Assembly: GCA_030066045.1 (NCBI GenBank)
Contig: JASJCJ010000035.1
Location: 1-36,273 of the forward strand
Reading direction: 5' to 3'
Length of the DNA stretch: 36,273 bases
Origin: Calothrix sp. MO_167.B12
Lineage (GTDB): Bacteria > Cyanobacteriota > Cyanobacteriia > Cyanobacteriales > Nostocaceae
The notes beneath the pieces were generated by a model. It was not told the origin of the DNA. It saw only the letters and a program-made list of their open reading frames with translations, and searched no databases. This document shows, one piece after another, positions 1 to 8,105 of the stretch; position 1 is the stretch's first letter; each line of letters opens with the position of its first letter. Both the position numbers and the translations under genes were made by a program.

Positions 1-1311
1 ATTCCAGGAGACAAACGCCTGGTTGCTTATTTAACTACTAATGACGCAAAAAACACAATCAATGATTTGCGTTCTTTCCTCAAGACTAAGCTACCCGAGT
101 ACATGATTCCTGGTGCTTTTGTCCTTCTCGAAGCAATGCCCCTAACTCCTAACGGCAAAGTCAACCGTCGTGGCTTACCTGTCCCCGATGCTTCAAGTTT
201 GGTTCGGGAAACCAGTTTTGTTGCTCCCCGGGACTCGGTGGAACTGCAACTAGCCCAAATTTGGTCAAAGATTCTTGGTGTTTCTCCCATCGGAGTCCAA
301 GATAATTTCTTTGACTTGGGTGGTCATTCTCTGTTAGCAGTGCGTCTCATGGCTGAAATTGAGCAACAATTTGGCAAAAATCTATCTTTAGCTGCCCTTT
401 TCCAAGGTGCTACCATAGAACAATTAGCTATTCTACTGCACCAAAACACTGATACTCACTCTTGGTCTGGCTTAGTTGCCATTCAACCCCAAGGAAACCA
501 CCCACCGTTCTTCTGTATGCCTGGTTCCGGTGGCAATGTGGTCTACTTCCACCAACTCGCCCATCATCTGGGAAATGACCAACCTTTTTACGCCTTACAG
601 CCCCCCAGCTTAGATGGAGTGTCGGAACCCTTTAGTACTGTTGAAGAGGTAGCCGTTTACTACCTCCAAGCCATCCAATCCCTTCAACCCTCTAGTCCCT
701 ACTTCCTCGGTGGTCATTCCTTTGGGGTTCTGGTTGCCTTTGAAATAGCACAACAGCTACAAAAACAAGGAGAAACGGTTGCCCTACTCGCCCTATTTGA
801 CCTTCCCGCCCGACTTCCTGGTAGCACCCCAAAACAGCTAGATTGGGATGATGCCCGATGGTTGACTAATATTGCCCATATCCTGGAAATGTTATCTGGG
901 AAAAATCTCGGCATTGACTATGAAACCCTCAAACCTCTAACTCCATTAGCGCAATTAAACCATCTCAAACAGCAGATGGAAACCGTCAATCTGTTGCCAC
1001 CTAATTCAGGAATTGAACGAGTGCGTGGGATTGTTAAAACTATTAAAGCTGACGAATTAGCTTTTATGAGTTATCTCCCACAAAGAGGTTATCAAGGTCG
1101 GATTACCCTGTTCCGTACAAGTGAAGTTTATCAGGATACATTGGGAATGCTTGGTGAAATTCCCACAGATCCAACTTGGGGATGGAATCAGTTTTCTAGC
1201 CAACCCGTGGAGGTTGATGAAGTTCGAGGAAACCATACTACCATGCTTGGTGAACCTCACGTTCAGGTGTTAGCTGAAAAACTTAAATTTTGTCTAGCTA
1301 GGGTTTGCTGA
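1..1311 (+). CDS. Non-ribosomal peptide synthetase, C-terminal part (A-domain end, PCP, thioesterase); 5' end outside window
   Basis: This is the last module of an NRPS, which loads an amino acid, holds it on a carrier and releases the finished peptide. The frame is open from base 1, so the gene starts upstream; 436 residues are present. Residues about 1-70 are the end of an adenylation domain, with the A10-type motif NGKVNR. A peptidyl carrier domain follows with the motif LGGHSLLAV, whose Ser110 would carry phosphopantetheine. From about residue 160 comes an alpha/beta-hydrolase type I thioesterase. It has GGHSFG with nucleophile Ser240, a probable acid Asp267 in LFDLPA and a catalytic His412 in GNHTTML, so the triad looks intact. 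A terminal thioesterase means this is the final module, with release by hydrolysis or cyclisation. The substrate cannot be read because the A-domain core lies outside. An AsnB-type enzyme and a methyltransferase downstream may be tailoring partners. Confidence 0.95.
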   Translation: MPGDKRLVAYLTTNDAKNTINDLRSFLKTKLPEYMIPGAFVLLEAMPLTPNGKVNRRGLPVPDASSLVRETSFVAPRDSVELQLAQIWSKILGVSPIGVQDNFFDLGGHSLLAVRLMAEIEQQFGKNLSLAALFQGATIEQLAILLHQNTDTHSWSGLVAIQPQGNHPPFFCMPGSGGNVVYFHQLAHHLGNDQPFYALQPPSLDGVSEPFSTVEEVAVYYLQAIQSLQPSSPYFLGGHSFGVLVAFEIAQQLQKQGETVALLALFDLPARLPGSTPKQLDWDDARWLTNIAHILEMLSGKNLGIDYETLKPLTPLAQLNHLKQQMETVNLLPPNSGIERVRGIVKTIKADELAFMSYLPQRGYQGRITLFRTSEVYQDTLGMLGEIPTDPTWGWNQFSSQPVEVDEVRGNHTTMLGEPHVQVLAEKLKFCLARVC

Positions 1312-1317
1312 AAAAGT

Positions 1318-1336
1318 CTACAGAATGCATCTGTAG
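1318..1336. repeat. Small perfect inverted repeat just after the NRPS stop
   Basis: CTACAGA and TCTGTAG form a 7-bp perfect stem around a 5-base loop, seven bases after the stop codon. No T-run follows, so it is not a classic terminator by itself. The adjoining sequence GGGTTTGCTGAAAAAG resembles insertion-sequence ends I associate with cyanobacterial elements, so this could be the scar of a mobile element. That reading is weak. Confidence 0.4.
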
Positions 1337-1352
1337 GCTAAAAAACTTGCAC

Positions 1353-1394
1353 AATCAGCAATTACTATGTAACATGAATCACAAATTGCTGATT
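1353..1394 (+). terminator. Probable terminator of the NRPS gene
   Basis: AATCAGCAATT and AATTGCTGATT are perfect 11-bp arms with a 20-base loop. A T-rich tract (TTTTGGTTTTACTTTTTG) follows immediately. The position, 42 bases after the NRPS stop and before the next ribosome binding site, fits transcription termination. The long loop and AT-rich stem make it weaker than a textbook intrinsic terminator. Confidence 0.5.
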
Positions 1395-1488
1395 TTGGTT
1401 TTACTTTTTGAGAATTAGCTCAAATAATTGACAATCAAAATCGCATCTCAGCGTCATTGCCTAGTACCTGATAAATTAAGGAAAAAAG

Positions 1489-1974
1489 ATGAGTAGCGCT
1501 AAAACAATACAACCCTCAACCTATTCAAAAATCAAATACAATATTGATGCGCTTGTTGATTTTGATTCTGGAATTAATTATAGCCATGTATTACTAGCAA
1601 TTGCAGGTGCAGACGGCGAACTTGCAGAGGCAGAATTAAATTGGTACATTAATGAAATGGTATTATTGGGATGTACTGAAGAATATATTTCTACTGTCAA
1701 AAATCTGGATTGGAAGAATGCTAACATAGAGGAATTATTGGGTAAAATTAATTTTGATTTTCCCATGAATTCACCCAAGGCTATCTTGTATCAAGCTATT
1801 AAGATGTGCCGAGCTGACAAGGAATATCATGAAAAAGAAAAGGCAGTTGTTGATAAAGCTGCTCAAGTTTTAGGAATTTCATTGACTGAAGTTACAGCGA
1901 TTGAATCACTAGTAGAAATGGAAGATTCAGCCGATAAATTAAGACATGCCTTGTTAGAAACATCTAAAAAATAA
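1489..1974 (+). CDS. TerB-like (tellurite-resistance TerB family) small cytoplasmic protein, copy 1
   Basis: A 161-residue, all-helical, acidic protein with no signal peptide or membrane segment. Residues 31-50 read VLLAIAGADGELAEAE, the TerB-type helix with an acidic DGE metal site. A second site near residues 108-118 reads CRADKEYHEKEK. TerB-fold proteins are known as metal-binding stress-response components, but the role of stand-alone copies is not established. The start ATG is preceded by AAGGA at good spacing. Two minus-strand paralogues of the same length lie at 6631-7116 and 7620-8105. This copy is the most divergent of the three: where they have ADGVYHDKE it has ADKEYHEKE. It sits between the NRPS and the methyltransferase on the same strand, but hairpins on both sides suggest its own transcript. 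Confidence 0.8.
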   Translation: MSSAKTIQPSTYSKIKYNIDALVDFDSGINYSHVLLAIAGADGELAEAELNWYINEMVLLGCTEEYISTVKNLDWKNANIEELLGKINFDFPMNSPKAILYQAIKMCRADKEYHEKEKAVVDKAAQVLGISLTEVTAIESLVEMEDSADKLRHALLETSKK

Positions 1975-1995
1975 CTAAGTAATTAAACTATTTTT

Positions 1996-2029
1996 GGCAC
2001 ACTTTATTAATCAAAAATCAAAGTGTGCC
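1996..2029 (+). terminator. Hairpin after TerB-like copy 1, possible terminator
   Basis: GGCACACTTT and AAAGTGTGCC form a perfect 10-bp stem with a 14-base loop, 22 bases after the stop codon. No T-run follows, so factor-independent termination is uncertain. It may equally stabilise the 3' end of the transcript. Confidence 0.4.
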
Positions 2030-2181
2030 CCTTCCAAGTAATGGCTATTTTTTATATTTAACCAGTGTCTAAATTTGAATTCCAAGTTTAGTCAACCATG
2101 ATAATGGTTTTCTACGGACTTAAATTTAGTTTATATCTACATATTAGTAGCATTTCAAATGAATAATTTGGGAGGTTTAGT

Positions 2182-2988
2182 TTGTCCGAGTACATACATG
2201 GTTATACAATCCAAGAGCAACAACGTCTAATTAAACAAGCTAAATATTGGCGAGAAAAATTGTTGCTTCGCGATTTTTACTTGAGTCCTGGTGAGCATTT
2301 GCTAGAAATTGGTTGCGGTGTCGGAGCTGTTCTAGGAGTAATTTTAGAAGCTTTTCCAAATTTGAAAGTAGCTGGAATTGATATAGAGCCTATTCAAATT
2401 GATTATGCTTACAAATATTTGGATACTCTTGGTTTTAATAATATAGACCTACGTGTAGGTGATGCGGTTCAGCTTCCTTGGGATGATGCAACTTTTGATT
2501 GTATCTATGCAGTCTGGTTCTTGGAGCATGTTTCAGATCCAAAAAGAATTCTAGAGGAAGCTTATCGTGTACTTAAACCAGGTGGTAAAATTCATCTAAT
2601 TGAAGCTGACTACAAAACTAAGCTTGTTTGGCCTGAATCACCTGATTTTGAATATTTATGGGATTCCTTGTGTGAATTATTGTTACATGCTAATGGTAAT
2701 CCCTATATAGGAAGAATTCTCGGACAACTTTTAATTTCAGCAGGTTTTCGGGAAGTTACCAATACACCAAGGACATTTCATCACTTTGGCAGTTCCGGCA
2801 GTCAAGAATTACATGAGTGGGTAGAGTATATTAACTCTACTATAGAGCCGACTGTCATACAAATGACCCGAAAACTGGGAAAAGACTTAGAACGATTAAA
2901 AGCTGGTCTAGAATTTTGGCAAAGTATTCCAAAACAGCTAGAGAGTGCGTCTTCAATTACGGTATATCAAGCTTCAGGGATACGGTAG
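2182..2988 (+). CDS. Class I SAM-dependent methyltransferase
   Basis: A 268-residue soluble methyltransferase of the Methyltransf_11/25 type. The SAM-binding motif I is EIGCGVG at residues 42-48. An acidic end of strand beta-2 (GIDIEP) and the post-motif segments FDCIYAVWFLEHVSDP and RVLKPGGKIHLIEAD complete the Rossmann core. The C-terminal third is helical and probably forms the substrate lid; no family-specific substrate can be named. The start is TTG, supported by GGGAGG six to seven bases upstream (2170-2175). It lies 135 bp before the AsnB-like gene on the same strand, downstream of an NRPS end, so a tailoring role in peptide biosynthesis is a reasonable inference. A primary-metabolism role is not excluded. 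Confidence 0.88.
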   Translation: MSEYIHGYTIQEQQRLIKQAKYWREKLLLRDFYLSPGEHLLEIGCGVGAVLGVILEAFPNLKVAGIDIEPIQIDYAYKYLDTLGFNNIDLRVGDAVQLPWDDATFDCIYAVWFLEHVSDPKRILEEAYRVLKPGGKIHLIEADYKTKLVWPESPDFEYLWDSLCELLLHANGNPYIGRILGQLLISAGFREVTNTPRTFHHFGSSGSQELHEWVEYINSTIEPTVIQMTRKLGKDLERLKAGLEFWQSIPKQLESASSITVYQASGIR

Positions 2989-3123
2989 TAAACCCAGAGA
3001 GTGAGAAGATTTTATTTTTTTCCGCTCGATACGCTTCGGGTGCCATTGCTTGTGACTTTTGCGTAAATTCTTATATATACTTACTTATGAAATATTTCCC
3101 AAAAGTAAGAAAGCTATTTTTTT

Positions 3124-5058
3124 ATGTGTGGCATAGTGGCATTGTTTTCAACGCACGAGCAAATTGCAGAATCCTCTTTGAAAAAAGGCATGGATTCCTT
3201 AAAACATCGAGGTCCAGATGGGTTTGGGTTTTGGATTTCTCCTGAACACCAAGTTGGTTTAGGGCATAGAAGACTTAGTATTATCGATATTGATGGTGGT
3301 GAACAGCCGATTGCTAACCAAGATAAAACTTTACATATAATTGTTAATGGAGAGTTTTATGATTTTGAGCGTATACAAGGTGATTTGCAACGATGGGGAT
3401 ATAAATTAAAAACTAATTCCGATAGTGAGATAGCTCTTCATTTATACAACGAGTTTGGAACACAATGCCTACATCATCTCAGAGGTGAATTTGCTTTTGT
3501 TCTTTGGGACGAACGTAATGAATTACTTTTTGCAGCGCGAGACCGTTTTGGCATAAAACCCCTTTACTATAGTAATTATCAAAATACTCTTTATATTGCC
3601 TCAGAAATCAAAGCTTTATTAGCTATGGGAATTCCAGCGTCTTGGGATTATGAAGGATTTTGGCAAAATGAATGGGGTATTTTAGCTCCAGATCGGACTC
3701 TATTTGCTAATATTTATCAAGTACCTCCTGGTCATTTTTTCATCGCATCTCGCTCTGGAATAAAACTGCAACGTTATTGGGATTTTGATTATCCGCGAAT
3801 TGATGATTCTTTATCACAAAATAGTCCAACTCCATCCGATTATATTGAGCAGCTTCGCTATACATTAGATGAAGCTGTTAAACTTCGCTTGAGGGCTGAT
3901 GTACCAGTTGCTTGTTATCTTAGTGGTGGTCTTGATTCGTCTACAATTTTAGGATTAGCAACAAAACATAGTGTTCAACCAGTTCAAGCATTTACTGTCG
4001 CTTTTGATGATGAAGCTTATAACGAAGAATCTTTTGCTCGTGAAGCAGCAGCATATACTGGTGCGAATTTAGATGTTATTCCCATTACTCAATCTGACTT
4101 AGCTGAACATTTTGCCGATTCAATTTGGTATGGTGAAAGACTAGCTATTGATGGCAGTTTTATTGCTCATTATCTATTAAATAAATCCGCTTCAAATGCA
4201 GGTTATAAAGTTGTCCTTACGGGGGAAGGTTCAGATGAAATATTTGGCGGCTATGTTCATTTTCGCCAAGATATGTTGCTCTACAATCAACAAGAACATG
4301 GCAAAGAAAAGGTAAAAATTTTACTAGAAGATTTAAAGCAGAATAATAAGGCTTCAGCGGGTTTCTTAATGGCAGATAATAACTCAAATCAACTTTTCAA
4401 TACTGTTGAGTGTTTGTTAGGCTTTGTTCCATCTTGGATGCAAGCTTTTGCTGGAGGATATCTCACATCTCTTCCTTTGTATTCACCTTCTTTTATTGCG
4501 TCATTTGCCCAAAAGAATGTATATCGTATCTTTTTTAATCAAATAGATGTACAAGGACAACTTTTTAATAGAGAACCCGTTCACCAATCTCTTTATTTGT
4601 GGTGTAAAACCTTACTCCCTAGTCACATTTTGCGAATCTTAGCCGATGGTATGGAGATGGCACACTCCATTGAAGGAAGGTTATCGTTTTTAGACCACAA
4701 AGTTGTGGAATTAGTTTGTAATATGCCTGTTGCACTAAAAATTCGTGGTCTTACGGAAAAATATATCCTTAGAGAAGCTGCAAAACCATTTATAACGGAG
4801 ACAATCTATAAACGACCAAAACATCCATTTATTTCTCCCCCATCGACTTTCAAGCTAAATGAACCATTACAAGAACTTGTCCAAGATACTTTACGAAGTT
4901 CGCTGATGTCTAGCGTACCTTTCTATAATCAAGCAGCGGTAATTCATTTGCTTGACCAATTACCAAAAATGGATGAAAGCAAGCGCTCTTCTTTGGATGT
5001 AGTTTTGATGAAGATGTTGAGTGCTTACTTTCTTCAAGAAAGATTTGGATTAGTTTAA
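3124..5058 (+). CDS. AsnB-type glutamine-hydrolysing asparagine synthetase / amidotransferase
   Basis: A 644-residue enzyme that takes ammonia from glutamine and uses ATP to amidate a carboxylate, classically aspartate. It starts MCGIVALFS, so Cys2 becomes the N-terminal glutaminase nucleophile after Met removal. KHRGPDGFGFW and the VNGEFYDFE segment belong to the class II amidotransferase domain (about 1-210). The synthetase domain has the ATP-binding loop SGGLDSS at 267-273 and the conserved LTGEGSDEIFGGY near 365-377. Length is within the family's usual 600-650. No strong ribosome binding site is seen upstream. Paralogues of AsnB are frequent in peptide biosynthetic clusters, where they make amides or related bonds. 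The neighbouring NRPS and methyltransferase make a specialised role possible, but a housekeeping asnB cannot be excluded. Confidence 0.92.
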   Translation: MCGIVALFSTHEQIAESSLKKGMDSLKHRGPDGFGFWISPEHQVGLGHRRLSIIDIDGGEQPIANQDKTLHIIVNGEFYDFERIQGDLQRWGYKLKTNSDSEIALHLYNEFGTQCLHHLRGEFAFVLWDERNELLFAARDRFGIKPLYYSNYQNTLYIASEIKALLAMGIPASWDYEGFWQNEWGILAPDRTLFANIYQVPPGHFFIASRSGIKLQRYWDFDYPRIDDSLSQNSPTPSDYIEQLRYTLDEAVKLRLRADVPVACYLSGGLDSSTILGLATKHSVQPVQAFTVAFDDEAYNEESFAREAAAYTGANLDVIPITQSDLAEHFADSIWYGERLAIDGSFIAHYLLNKSASNAGYKVVLTGEGSDEIFGGYVHFRQDMLLYNQQEHGKEKVKILLEDLKQNNKASAGFLMADNNSNQLFNTVECLLGFVPSWMQAFAGGYLTSLPLYSPSFIASFAQKNVYRIFFNQIDVQGQLFNREPVHQSLYLWCKTLLPSHILRILADGMEMAHSIEGRLSFLDHKVVELVCNMPVALKIRGLTEKYILREAAKPFITETIYKRPKHPFISPPSTFKLNEPLQELVQDTLRSSLMSSVPFYNQAAVIHLLDQLPKMDESKRSSLDVVLMKMLSAYFLQERFGLV

Positions 5059-5299
5059 CCTGAGTTTGGGTTAAGCAGATTGGGACTAGTAACTGTTCTT
5101 TAATTTCTACCCATATCTGGAAATATATACCCCTAACGGTCTAGATATGGTAAAAGTCAGTCTAGATGAAGGTTTAGTTTTTTAGGTTGATGACAATAAG
5201 CAATCAATCCATGATTTAACAATTTTTTATGCCTTTTAGCTTCAAAAATACTGATTTGTGCTTTTCCAAATAGAATTGAATTCACCAGCCTCAAATCTT

Positions 5300-5557
5300 T
5301 TAGTCAAAGTATCTCTTGTAGTTTGATTTATCTGCATCTAGAAAAACAAAATCATAACGTCGATCATTCACCTCAAAGAATTCTAAAGCATTCATATGAT
5401 AAACACTTATCACATTATCTAATCCTGCCTCTAGAATGTTTTGTCTAGCCATATTAACTTTTGCCTGTGCCATATCCAGCGTATGAACCTTACCTAAGTT
5501 CGCCACAGCTGCGAGTCCTAGCCAAATCGATGAATAACCTAGCAGCGGATGGCGAAA
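5300..5557 (-). pseudogene. Remnant of a class I (caffeoyl-CoA type) O-methyltransferase
   Basis: An open stretch of about 85 codons, bounded by in-frame stops on both sides, matches the middle of a Methyltransf_3-family O-methyltransferase. In order it reads LGYSSIWLGLAAV (end of motif I, first glycines altered), GKVHTLDM, then FVFLDADKSNYKRYFD, the characteristic DADK metal/SAM segment. Intact members have about 220 residues. The N-terminal lid and everything after DADKxNY are missing here. It is therefore a decayed gene truncated at both ends, not a short functional enzyme. It lies in the intergenic space between the AsnB-like gene and the CAT-like gene, on the minus strand. It is another sign that this was once a larger set of tailoring enzymes. 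Confidence 0.75.
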
Positions 5558-5597
5558 TTAAAAAATAAAAATTGCATTTTAGCTAAATTATGGAATT

Positions 5598-6311
5598 TTA
5601 TTCTCCCTTACATAATTCAATTTGATAATCTTTAACTAGCAGTTCGATCATAAATAAATCTATATTGCTATGATGAAATTTGATAGCTAAAGGTACCGTT
5701 AATCTTTTCTGAATTTCGTCATAAGTTCTCTTTCCAAAGTAGAAAAAGCTTTGGCTACTTTTACGAGATGTATGCATGGAAAAACCTAAAAAATCCAAGT
5801 CAGGAAGATTCGCAATATATTGACCCAATCGGTAAGCATATTTTCTATCCGAAGTCAACACAGGATTAACTAAAACGCTGTCCTTACCATTTTTGTATAG
5901 TTGGGAAAATTCAAGCCATCCTAATTTTGTCGCATTATTGATGATAAATTCTCCGTATCGAGCTTCTCCCCCCACTGCGATTATAAAATATAATGGTGGG
6001 TTATTAATTTGATACCATTTTTCTTTTTCCTGAATAAATCTCCACCAAAAAGGAGTATGCTTTTTAAGTGCTTGAAGTAATTTCCAGGTTAAAAAAGACG
6101 TAAAAGTTGAATATTGATTTTGGAAATTATCTTGATAATTCTTTTGTGCATCTTTTAAATCTAATCTTAAAGTAATATCTAAATAAGGATTTAAGATTTC
6201 GGTTTCGTCAAGAAAAAATTCTAAAGCCCACCCTACATAACTATTTTTGTATTTATCAGTATCTAAAGGTTTAGCTTCGTATTTGTCTAAAAAGTAATCT
6301 AAATTTTCCAT
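5598..6311 (-). CDS. Divergent chloramphenicol-acetyltransferase-like (CatA fold) protein
   Basis: A 237-residue soluble protein. Several segments match the order and spacing of type A chloramphenicol acetyltransferases, which are homotrimers transferring acetyl from acetyl-CoA to an alcohol. LDITLRLDLK near the N-terminus corresponds to the CatA LDIT segment. FTSFLTWKLLQALKKH matches the helix that reads as FYPAFIHILARLMN in CatA. YFGKRTYDEIQKRL and VPLAIKFHHSNIDLFM near residues 205-222 match the catalytic stretch, CatA having PLAIQVHHAVCDGFH. The catalytic His motif HHxxxD is kept, but the usual Gly after Asp is Leu. Total length is close to CatA (about 215-220). The natural acceptor is unknown. 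The HHxxxD superfamily also includes NRPS condensation domains, so an acyltransferase role in peptide tailoring is possible. Start ATG has no clear ribosome binding site. Confidence 0.6.
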   Translation of the reverse strand: MENLDYFLDKYEAKPLDTDKYKNSYVGWALEFFLDETEILNPYLDITLRLDLKDAQKNYQDNFQNQYSTFTSFLTWKLLQALKKHTPFWWRFIQEKEKWYQINNPPLYFIIAVGGEARYGEFIINNATKLGWLEFSQLYKNGKDSVLVNPVLTSDRKYAYRLGQYIANLPDLDFLGFSMHTSRKSSQSFFYFGKRTYDEIQKRLTVPLAIKFHHSNIDLFMIELLVKDYQIELCKGE

Positions 6312-6357
6312 ATGTCAACTAATCTCAAACAATCTATAAGTTAAAAATGTTATATTC

Positions 6358-6524
6358 AGGACTTACGCAATTGTCACAATCGGTGGTTGGTGCGTGACGT
6401 TATAAGTCTTATTGCTACATTCAAATATTTTCGCACCTCACGCAACGGCAATAATGCCCTTTTGAAAATCTACACCGCATTTTGCCTCCCCTACGCCAAA
6501 AAATATGCCAGTTGCGTAAGTCCT
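6358..6524. mobile_element. MITE-like element with 13-bp perfect terminal inverted repeats
   Basis: AGGACTTACGCAA at 6358-6370 and TTGCGTAAGTCCT at 6512-6524 are exact inverted repeats, giving a 167-bp element with no coding capacity. The interior contains ATCGGTGGTTGGTGC (6379-6393), which recurs at 26271-26285. It also contains partly complementary GTGCGTGACGTT and CACCTCACGCAAC segments. The size, perfect ends and lack of an ORF fit a miniature inverted-repeat element mobilised in trans. No clear target-site duplication was seen. The element fills most of the gap between the CAT-like gene and TerB-like copy 2; nothing else is seen in that gap. Confidence 0.7.
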
Positions 6525-6630
6525 AATATTATTTATTATCATGAGGCTAATTCAGCCAGCTATCGCAGGCTTTGTTTATTTAGCCCCAATAATCTTATAG
6601 GCTGTGGAGCCTACTCGTACTGCTAGACTA

Positions 6631-7116
6631 TTAAACCTCAGTTTCAAATATCGCTAATCGTAGCCTATCTGCTGACTCTTCTATTTCTACTAAAGACTCA
6701 AGACTAACAACAATATTTCGTTCAACTCCTAAAATTTCGGCTGCTCGTGCAACAGATGCTTTTTCTTTATCGTGGTAGACTCCATCAGCACGGCTCATCT
6801 TTATGGCTTGGTATAACATACCACGACGAAAATTTGCAGGAAAATCATAATGAATTCCACCCAATAGCTCTTCAATATCCGCATTTTTCCCATCAAATTT
6901 GAGGATATGTTCTTCTATCAAGTCCGATGGTACTCCCAGCATCTTTTGTTCTTCAACCAACCAATCTAATTCTTCCTGTGCTAACTCTCCATCAGCACTA
7001 GCTATGGTCATTAAAGCCCTGATATAGTTCTTAGATACATCAAAATTTATAGGTCCAGAGGCATTATATTGCTTCTTACCATATGCTGTCATTTCAAAAC
7101 TTGTTTGAGTGGTCAT
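6631..7116 (-). CDS. TerB-like small cytoplasmic protein, copy 2
   Basis: A 161-residue acidic helical protein of the TerB type. ALMTIASADGELAQEELDW carries the first acidic DGE site and MSRADGVYHDKEKASVA the second, both complete here. The ATG has GAGG about seven bases upstream. The protein and the DNA are closely similar to copy 3 at 7620-8105. Long blocks such as the one encoding the C-terminal SLVEIEESADRLRLAIFET are nearly unchanged, so these two arose by a tandem duplication younger than the split from copy 1. The 503-bp spacer from copy 3 suggests separate promoters. The molecular role is unknown. TerB-fold proteins elsewhere are tied to metal binding and envelope or phage stress. Confidence 0.8.
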   Translation of the reverse strand: MTTQTSFEMTAYGKKQYNASGPINFDVSKNYIRALMTIASADGELAQEELDWLVEEQKMLGVPSDLIEEHILKFDGKNADIEELLGGIHYDFPANFRRGMLYQAIKMSRADGVYHDKEKASVARAAEILGVERNIVVSLESLVEIEESADRLRLAIFETEV

Positions 7117-7619
7117 GTTTTTCCTCTACATGATTCATCTTTACTATATATACAGTATTACAACGAGAGCATCTCAATTTTGCAAAAAGCCCTCACCTCT
7201 TAGCCTGGGGCTATACGAACAAAGCCCACCTACCAAGGCTAAAAACTCTTCTTGTAGACTGCGTTCGTCGAAGACGTTCCCGTAGACGCGAAGCGGCTTC
7301 TCGTAGAGTAGGGTAGGCAGTCTTTGCTCGTGTAGCGATACCCTTCAGTGGGTATTGCATAAAAATTGGGACGCTCCCATTACAACTTACCTAACTGGCA
7401 AATACTTCTGGGTTAACTAGCATCAATTGATACTGCTAAGAGCAATAGATTCAAGTTTCGTTGTTAAACAACAGATGCTAAAAAATCAGCGTTGTATAAA
7501 TGCGAGATTAATTGGTGATTGAAGCAATTGAAAATTCCTGACGAATTGAACATAATCATCTGATAATTCTACAACGCCGACAAATTAACTAGAAAAATAA
7601 TCATTCATAAATTAAACTG
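7117..7619. other. Spacer between TerB-like copies with dispersed palindromic repeats
   Basis: No credible gene is seen. The part at about 7185-7380 is repeat-derived. It holds GCCTGGGGCTATACGA, a CGTAGACGCGAAGCGGCTTC palindrome-rich stretch near 7284-7303, and inverted GTAGACTGCGT / GCAGTCT-type segments. Related pieces occur at 22025-22085 and 24120-24160, so this is a dispersed repeat family of the genome. The promoter of copy 2 should lie at the left end (7117-7190), but no clear boxes were identified. Confidence 0.6.
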
Positions 7620-8105
7620 TTAAACGTCAGTTTCAAATATCGCTAGTCTTAACCTATCTGCAGACTCTTCTATTTCTGCTAAAGACTCAAGACTAACAAC
7701 TACACTACGTTCAATTCCTAAAATTTGAGCTGCTCGCGCAACCGCTGCTTTTTCCTTATCGTGATATACTCCATCAGCACTACTCATTTTGATGGCTTGA
7801 TACAACATAGAACGGCGAAAATTTAGCGGAAAATCATAATGAATTCCACTCAATAGTTCTTCAATATCGGCATTTTTGTGATCGAATTTGATGATATTTT
7901 CTTCTATGAAATCAGATGGTGCTCCCAGCATCTGTTGTTCTTCAACAAACCAATCTAATTCTGTTTGCGCTAATTCACCATCTGCACTGGCGATCGCCAC
8001 TATAGCTCTGACATAATTCTTTGCCACATCAACGCTCACAGGTGCAGTGATGTTGTATTTTTTCTTGGCATATGATGTTCCTGTTAAAGTGGTTGCAGTG
8101 GTCAT
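7620..8105 (-). CDS. TerB-like small cytoplasmic protein, copy 3
   Basis: A TerB-type protein with AIVAIASADGELAQTELDW and MSSADGVYHDKEKAAVA, both acidic sites intact. An in-frame GTG at 8114 would give 164 residues. I choose the ATG at 8105 because AGGTGA sits five bases upstream of it and because this gives 161 residues, the same as copies 1 and 2. Copy 3 is the near twin of copy 2, and the pair is divergent to the giant gene at 8620. A HIP1 octamer lies inside at 7990-7997, the first one in the window. Function is not known beyond the TerB fold. Confidence 0.8.
   Translation of the reverse strand: MTTATTLTGTSYAKKKYNITAPVSVDVAKNYVRAIVAIASADGELAQTELDWFVEEQQMLGAPSDFIEENIIKFDHKNADIEELLSGIHYDFPLNFRRSMLYQAIKMSSADGVYHDKEKAAVARAAQILGIERSVVVSLESLAEIEESADRLRLAIFETDV

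Noticed and set aside
1489-1974. TerB-like gene considered as part of a tellurite-resistance operon
   Set aside because: No terA, terC, terD, terE or terZ-like genes are present anywhere in the window.
2916-3245. A 109-codon plus-strand open frame between the methyltransferase and AsnB-like genes
   Set aside because: It overlaps both genes in another frame and has no ribosome binding site; the known families in the overlapped frames are clear.
6387-6626. A 79-codon open frame over the MITE-like element
   Set aside because: It lies mostly inside the non-coding element and crosses its right end, with no ribosome binding site.
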